DNA of 64,000 bases. Origin: Eubacterium xylanophilum ATCC 35991. GTDB taxonomy: Bacteria; Bacillota; Clostridia; Lachnospirales; Lachnospiraceae. Every line of letters starts with the position of its first letter. Within the stretch, counting starts at the first letter, position 1. The notes beneath the pieces were generated by a model, which was not told where the DNA came from, searched no databases, and saw only the letters and a program-made list of their open reading frames with translations. The stretch covers positions 57,217 to 121,216 of the forward strand of contig NZ_JAEB01000009.1 of NCBI RefSeq assembly GCF_000518685.1, given 5' to 3'. This document shows, piece by piece, positions 60,054-64,000 of the stretch. Made by a program: the position numbers and the translations under genes.

Positions 60054-61760
60054 ATGAAGAGAACAGCTTTTATCTTTTTAGTATTAATTATGTTTTCAAC
60101 TTTAGGGTTGAGGAGTGATGAAGTTAAAGCCTCTAAGATTTCGTATTTAAGAGCTATTCCTAATCATGTAAAGCATGAGTCGGCAGAGGTTAAGATTATG
60201 ACAAATAAAACAGAGTTACTAAATAAGCCGATTATGGTATATGCAGTTCATAATTCAGTGGTTATTGGTTCTGCAGAGGTAACTCTTTTGGTGGCTCAAG
60301 AGAATATAACGATTAATTTTAATAAGAATATAAAAGCAAATCAAGAAATTGTATTTTTTGCTAGAACACCTGATGGAGATGAGAGTATAAGTGAAAAAGG
60401 AAAAGTTGAAAGATGCATCTCGGGGAATGGATATTGTACGGTCGGGCCTCTAGGGCTTGAAGGAAAAAATGAGAATATTCATGGAGGTACGGTATCTGTT
60501 AAGATTGGTGGAAAAGATTATCAGGGTACAATTAATGGTGATGGTAGCTATAAGATTTCTTTTGGAGAAACAAGATATGTGAATGACCAGGTTGTTGAGG
60601 TTCACGAATATTGTAATGGAGGATGTGAGTTCAAATCTTATAGTGAAAAAATTACTGAAAAATTGCAAGGTAGCCTGTATGCATATGGTTCAAAAATAGA
60701 TATATATCATAATAGAGCAATAGTATCTAATATAAATTATTTTCAGAATGGAGGTGTAGAGGAGAATTTACACATAGGAATATTGATTAATGGAAAATCT
60801 TATTATTCAAAAGTAGGTACAATAAGTGAATTAAATAATGGGGTGACTATACCGTTTGAATCATCCTATGCAGTTGGAACCTCAGTGACATCTATATGGT
60901 TGGAAAATACTCAGACAGGACAAATAGATTATTTTTCTGGTGAATTATATTCTGTAAAAGAAGAATCTACTGATAATACTACAACTAAAAATAATCGAGC
61001 TATCGTTAATAATGATAATAAAAAAGAAGTGGCAACTGAACCTAAGCGTGTCGTATATAAAAGTACAACAAAGACATTGAAACGTATTGGTTCGAAGAAA
61101 AGAGTTTTTGCTTTAGATAAGGATTATACTTTGAAATGTAAAGGATATCTTTATAAGGTGAAAACATTGGATAGTAAGATTGTCTCGATTGATTATGTAG
61201 ATGAAGAATTGGGGCTGATTGATATTCACGCAAAAAGATACGGAAAAGTTACAATCATAGCAAAGAATAAATATAATAAAACAATCAAATGGATTATTGT
61301 TGTTGGGAAAGGACATGAATTCACAATTTTAACTGGCGGTAATGGTTTTAAGGTATCATCTTTAATTAAACGTATTACTGGAAAGAAAAAGGCAAAGTGG
61401 ATATCACAAAATAGAAGAGTATGTCGTGGACGAAAAGATAGGTTGTATGGATACAAAAAAGGAACCACTAAAATTATATATAAAGCAAAGGGGGCAAAGT
61501 ATGAATTTAAAGTGCATGTTCGGAATCGAAAGGCATTTATTAATAAAGCGAAAAATGTACTTTACAATGAGGTAAAATACCCAAATTCTTTGAAGATACT
61601 AAAGATAGAAGTTAGTCCATCAGGAGAAGCTCATTTAACTATTACATGTACTGCATATAATAGTTTGTTAATAAGGGTAAAACAATATTTTTATGCATAT
61701 TATGATGAGAAAAACGAGTTTTTTTCCAGTTATTCGAATCCAGAACCGGTAAAGCAATAA
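60054..61760 (+). CDS. Secreted hypothetical protein with Ig-like domains
   Basis: 568 aa, markedly AT-rich compared with genes before 58 kb. A signal peptide (MKRTAFIFLVLIMFSTLG..., likely cut after VKA near residue 26) is followed by a beta-rich region (about 30-300) and an Asn/Thr-rich linker (about 300-325). A lysine-rich region with bacterial Ig-like strands follows (DSKIVSIDYVDEELGLIDIHAKRYGKVTIIAKNK) to about 490. No LPxTG, S-layer or catalytic motif is seen. GGAGGATGATTT precedes the ATG. It may be an adhesin or cell-wall protein; the function is unknown. The base composition suggests recent acquisition. Confidence 0.6.
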   Translation: MKRTAFIFLVLIMFSTLGLRSDEVKASKISYLRAIPNHVKHESAEVKIMTNKTELLNKPIMVYAVHNSVVIGSAEVTLLVAQENITINFNKNIKANQEIVFFARTPDGDESISEKGKVERCISGNGYCTVGPLGLEGKNENIHGGTVSVKIGGKDYQGTINGDGSYKISFGETRYVNDQVVEVHEYCNGGCEFKSYSEKITEKLQGSLYAYGSKIDIYHNRAIVSNINYFQNGGVEENLHIGILINGKSYYSKVGTISELNNGVTIPFESSYAVGTSVTSIWLENTQTGQIDYFSGELYSVKEESTDNTTTKNNRAIVNNDNKKEVATEPKRVVYKSTTKTLKRIGSKKRVFALDKDYTLKCKGYLYKVKTLDSKIVSIDYVDEELGLIDIHAKRYGKVTIIAKNKYNKTIKWIIVVGKGHEFTILTGGNGFKVSSLIKRITGKKKAKWISQNRRVCRGRKDRLYGYKKGTTKIIYKAKGAKYEFKVHVRNRKAFINKAKNVLYNEVKYPNSLKILKIEVSPSGEAHLTITCTAYNSLLIRVKQYFYAYYDEKNEFFSSYSNPEPVKQ

Positions 61761-61804
61761 AAGACTGTACATTGCATGGCATTCTTCAATCGGAATAAAT
61801 TCTC

Positions 61805-61835
61805 TTGACCTGGCCCTTGGGGCCGGGTATATAAT
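61805..61835 (+). promoter_or_regulatory. MerR-type promoter/operator of the creatininase-merR operon
   Basis: TTGACC (61805-61810) and TATAAT (61830-61835) are separated by 19 bases, the over-long spacing used by MerR-activated promoters. The inverted repeat ACCTGGCCC / GGGCCGGGT (61808-61828, 8 of 9 paired exactly) fills the spacer. The operon's own MerR regulator (62729-63460) is the obvious ligand. The dyad also stands out as GC-rich in an AT-rich region. Confidence 0.7.
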
Positions 61836-61865
61836 TTGTCCAAATTAAGAATAAGGAGGATAGAT

Positions 61866-62732
61866 ATGAGAGATTTAAGCATGATGACATGGAAAGAGAT
61901 TAAAGAGGCTGATAAAGAAAACAGTATAGTGTTTGCAGTGATGGCACCCATCGAAGAACATGGGTGGTGCCTGCCTCTGGCGACGGATCTTATAGAAGGA
62001 GAGGCCTGGAGCAAAGGTGCGATGGAAGAGATTGAAAAGCACATTCACGCAGAGTGTTTTTACCTTCCTACATTTCCTATTGCGGCAGCATCTGTAAATG
62101 AGTTTTACGGTTCGATTCATTTTTCCATGAAGACAACCTACGAAGTTGGATACGAGATTTTGGAAAGCCTTCGATTTATGGGATTTAAGAATATTGTGAT
62201 CATAGCTTCCCACGCGGATCCAGATCATCAGATTGCGGTGAAAAAAGCAGTAAAGCGTATCAATAAAAAGTACGGTGTGTGTGCGATATCCCCCATGGGT
62301 TCTATTTTTATGGGAGAAGGAACGGAAGAACCAGATGAACTGAAAAAACTGGAAAAGGAATACGGAAATGATTTTCATGCGGGATGGGTTGAAACCTCGA
62401 GTCTGCTGGATATCGATGAGAGTTATGTAAGGGACGGGTATAAGAACTTACCTGATTCAAATATCACTGATAAGGATATGATATCTAAAAAGAAACAGCT
62501 CTCAGCAATGGGAGGATACGGACATATGGGAATGCCGAGATTCGCTTCGAAGGAAGTCGGCGAGATGTTGAACCGCAATTGTGTTGAATCGATATGTGAT
62601 GCTGTGATAAAATTCTATAACAGAGACGGATATGAGAAATACGATGATTATTTTCTTTATAAAATCCTTCCGCTTCACGTAAGATTTATAAGGATTTTCG
62701 GAAGAGTGAAGAGAAGGATGGTGAGTGAATGA
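61866..62732 (+). CDS. Creatininase-family amidohydrolase-like protein
   Basis: 288 aa from ATG 61866, after AAGGAGGA; an upstream in-frame start would add 10 residues over the promoter. The family start APIEEHGWCLPLATD carries the first metal ligands (E, H, D). NEFYGSIHFS follows, and ASHADPDHQ stands where many members have NGHGGN. DFHAGWVETSSLLDI is the HAGxxETS motif. Members hydrolyse cyclic amides or deformylate pterin and mycofactocin precursors. The changed middle motif makes the substrate unclear. The stop overlaps the merR start by 4 bases. Confidence 0.75.
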   Translation: MRDLSMMTWKEIKEADKENSIVFAVMAPIEEHGWCLPLATDLIEGEAWSKGAMEEIEKHIHAECFYLPTFPIAAASVNEFYGSIHFSMKTTYEVGYEILESLRFMGFKNIVIIASHADPDHQIAVKKAVKRINKKYGVCAISPMGSIFMGEGTEEPDELKKLEKEYGNDFHAGWVETSSLLDIDESYVRDGYKNLPDSNITDKDMISKKKQLSAMGGYGHMGMPRFASKEVGEMLNRNCVESICDAVIKFYNRDGYEKYDDYFLYKILPLHVRFIRIFGRVKRRMVSE

Positions 62733-63460
62733 TGTATACAAGAGGTCAATTTGCAATCATAGGAAAAGTGGGAAGGAAAGCACTCAGAATCTACCATGAA
62801 GAAGGTCTGCTGGTTCCTGTTTTTGTGAATGAAGAAAACGGTTATCACTACTATGAGGAAAATCAGCTGGCGGTTCTTGAAAAAATCAAGAGACTCAGAA
62901 AGATCGGGCTTTCACTGTATGAGATAAAACAAGTACTGGAAGGAAAAGCCGAGGAGTCACAGCTTATCGACAGTAAGATAAAAGAGATGGACAACAGGCT
63001 GCAGGAAGTAAAGGAACTTGCAGGAAGTAAGGCAGAAGAGAAAATCGATATTCCTACGGGAGAACCGGATATCAGATCCTTCGAAAGATGCAGATGTTTC
63101 TTTATAGATGAAAATACCGAGTTGGAAAATTTGGGAATGTCTGTGGGAAAACTCTATGAGAAGGCGGCTCGTGAAGGATATAAAACAGACGGAAGTCACT
63201 TTGTGATCTATGATGAACTCTCAAAAGAAGATTTCTCCATGAGAACATGTCTGCCGGTAGAAGGCGACAGCGGAGAAGATATAGAAGAGATTTATGAGGA
63301 GAGGTGTCTCCACTTAAACTTCAGAGAGGGTTTTTCAAAAGTGGGACAGGCCCATGTTGTTATAAAAGAATATGCTGATAAGAACAGTATAAATCTTACC
63401 GACAAAGCTTATGAAGTCTATAATAGTGATATGTCGGTGGATGTATATTATGTGATCTGA
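62729..63460 (+). CDS. MerR-family regulator with effector-binding C-terminal domain
   Basis: 243 aa. The N-terminal winged helix-turn-helix reads YTRGQFAIIGKVGRKALRIYHEEGLLVPV, then GYHYYEENQLAVLEKIKRLRKIGLSLYEIKQVL. A dimerisation helix (about 80-105) follows, and the C-terminal part (about 110-243) resembles the GyrI-like/BmrR effector domain. Such regulators activate long-spacer promoters on binding small, often cationic or aromatic, ligands. It probably controls its own operon through the dyad at 61808-61828. The SMR exporter gene follows 218 bases downstream, but its promoter has normal spacing. Confidence 0.85.
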   Translation: MMYTRGQFAIIGKVGRKALRIYHEEGLLVPVFVNEENGYHYYEENQLAVLEKIKRLRKIGLSLYEIKQVLEGKAEESQLIDSKIKEMDNRLQEVKELAGSKAEEKIDIPTGEPDIRSFERCRCFFIDENTELENLGMSVGKLYEKAAREGYKTDGSHFVIYDELSKEDFSMRTCLPVEGDSGEDIEEIYEERCLHLNFREGFSKVGQAHVVIKEYADKNSINLTDKAYEVYNSDMSVDVYYVI

Positions 63461-63527
63461 TTCTTGACTACGGCTATAGTAAATCATAGAGGGAAAAGCA
63501 TATGGTATAGAAGTTTATACCGGAAGA

Positions 63528-63556
63528 TTGACAGATTATGATATTTGCTGTAACAT
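63528..63556 (+). promoter_or_regulatory. sigmaA promoter for the SMR leader
   Basis: TTGACA (63528-63533), a 17-base spacer and TAACAT (63551-63556). The predicted start is near 63563, so about 115 bases of leader precede the SMR start codon. Confidence 0.75.
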
Positions 63557-63574
63557 TTACTTAGTTGAATAAAA

Positions 63575-63660
63575 CAGACGCTCTTTGCCACCGGGTAAAG
63601 GGAGAAACGTCATTTTCTTATCGTTAGGTCTTTGAAGATAAGGAAATGGCGATTTATATT
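63575..63660 (+). ncRNA. Structured leader of the SMR gene, candidate guanidine-type riboswitch
   Basis: Stem 1: GACG (63577-63580) with CGTC (63608-63611) encloses CTCTTTGCC and GGTAAA-GG-GAG around a CCGG-containing loop. Stem 2: CATTTTCTTATC (63611-63622) pairs with GATAAGGAAATG (63637-63648) over 12 bp with one wobble, followed by a U-rich stretch. This layout of a conserved-looking loop stem and then a terminator-like stem upstream of a Gdx-type SMR exporter recalls guanidine-IV (mepA motif) RNAs. Class membership is inference; I could not compare it with a covariance model. Confidence 0.45.
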
Positions 63661-63677
63661 TTTAGGAGGATATTTTT

Positions 63678-63914
63678 ATGCAGTGGATACTATTAATCTT
63701 AGCAGGAATCTTTGAAGTAACATGGGCTATTGCTATGAAGAGTTCGAATGGTTTTACGGTATTGTTACCATCAGCGATAACAGTTATAGGATACATTCTA
63801 AGTGCTGTGTTTTTGGCTTTGGCATTAAAACAGTTGCCGCTAGGAACAGCATATGCGATGTGGACCGGATTCGGTATTGTTGGAACTACCATACTTGGAG
63901 TGTTTTTGATGTAA
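63678..63914 (+). pseudogene. Truncated SMR exporter, Gdx (guanidinium) subtype
   Basis: 78 aa; complete SMR proteins have about 105 aa and four helices. The three helices present are MQWILLILAGIFEVTWAIAM (with the essential Glu13 and the Gdx-like EVxWA), TVLLPSAITVIGYILSAVFLALAL and LGTAYAMWTGFGIVGTTILG. The stop TAA follows GVFLM, so the fourth helix, which mediates dimerisation in the family, is missing. A new promoter and gene start within 70 bases, which suggests that an inserted element cut the gene. AGGAGGA precedes the ATG. Confidence 0.7.
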
Positions 63915-63952
63915 TATAATAATAGTTGGCACTTTTCTTAGGAAGTTTGTAG

Positions 63953-63961
63953 TGATATAAT
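63953..63961 (+). promoter_or_regulatory. Extended -10 promoter at the right edge
   Basis: TGATATAAT matches TGnTATAAT. It precedes AAAGGAGGT and an ATG at 63983. Confidence 0.5.
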
Positions 63962-63982
63962 ACAACCCAAAGGAGGTGCCAC

Positions 63983-64000
63983 ATGGCAACAAAAAAACAA
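63983..64000 (+). CDS. Start of an unidentified gene cut by the window edge
   Basis: ATG with AAAGGAGG 7 bases upstream. Only MATKKQ is visible. The position directly behind a truncated gene, and an inverted TGGCAC/GTGCCA pair that can cover the ribosome site in read-through transcripts, fit an insertion-sequence transposase. Six residues cannot prove it. Confidence 0.4.

Overview
The window comes from the chromosome of an anaerobic, low-to-mid GC Firmicute, most likely a Lachnospiraceae of the Butyrivibrio/Pseudobutyrivibrio type. This rests on protein character (independent phosphoglycerate mutase, pyruvate phosphate dikinase, homodimeric glycyl-tRNA synthetase, Cys-type NuoG-like formate dehydrogenase, single-subunit glycogen synthase and branching enzyme), on xylan-active enzymes (a secreted CE15 glucuronoyl esterase and a cytoplasmic GH8 exo-oligoxylanase), and on strong AGGAGG ribosome sites with sigmaA-type promoters. 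The genus is inference.

Layout. 1-5.3 kb: end of a glycosyltransferase gene, tRNA-Thr(CGT), arylsulfate sulfotransferase lipoprotein, tcdA, secreted CE15 esterase. 5.4-11.5 kb: acpP, then a pyruvate formate-lyase (PFL) locus in which the catalytic part (689 aa) and the glycyl-radical domain (79 aa) are two genes, followed by pflA, a SNF2 helicase and a frameshifted secreted protein. 11.5-13.8 kb: flavodoxin-like reductase and glyQS. 13.8-20.7 kb: a formate dehydrogenase operon (NuoF-CT/GltD fusion, FdhA, FdhD, an ECF S-component-like membrane protein, a small exported protein, MobA). 20.8-30 kb: typA on the minus strand, CPBP protease, lytic transglycosylase, gpmI, mnmA, glmM, GH8. 30-39.3 kb: tig-clpP-clpX-lon-ysxC proteostasis cluster, serine acetyltransferase, DUF1015, YesL-like. 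39.3-47.9 kb: glgB, M16C protease, era, recO, glgA. 48-51.2 kb: gap-pgk-tpiA with a Rex-like operator before gap. 51.2-54 kb: a decayed insertion element and a cluster of a dispersed palindromic repeat around a chemoreceptor gene. 54-58 kb: a CobW-type GTPase (minus) and ppdK. 58-64 kb: an accessory, AT-richer tail with decayed genes, an Rpn-type nuclease, a secreted Ig-like protein, a creatininase-like/MerR pair with a MerR-type operator, and a truncated Gdx-type SMR exporter behind a structured leader, ending at the start of another gene.

Function. Glycolysis (gap, pgk, tpiA, gpmI, ppdK) feeds pyruvate to the split PFL. PFL makes acetyl-CoA and formate, and the FDH operon can interconvert formate and CO2 with reduced nucleotides. 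glgA and glgB store glucose as glycogen, and CE15 and GH8 supply sugars from glucuronoxylan.

The strongest candidate for something under-described is the bipartite PFL. Next come the structured leader of the SMR gene, the ECF-S/exported-protein pair inside the molybdoenzyme operon, and a seven-copy palindromic repeat family that sits at gene ends and supplies the last codons and stop of the cobW-like gene.
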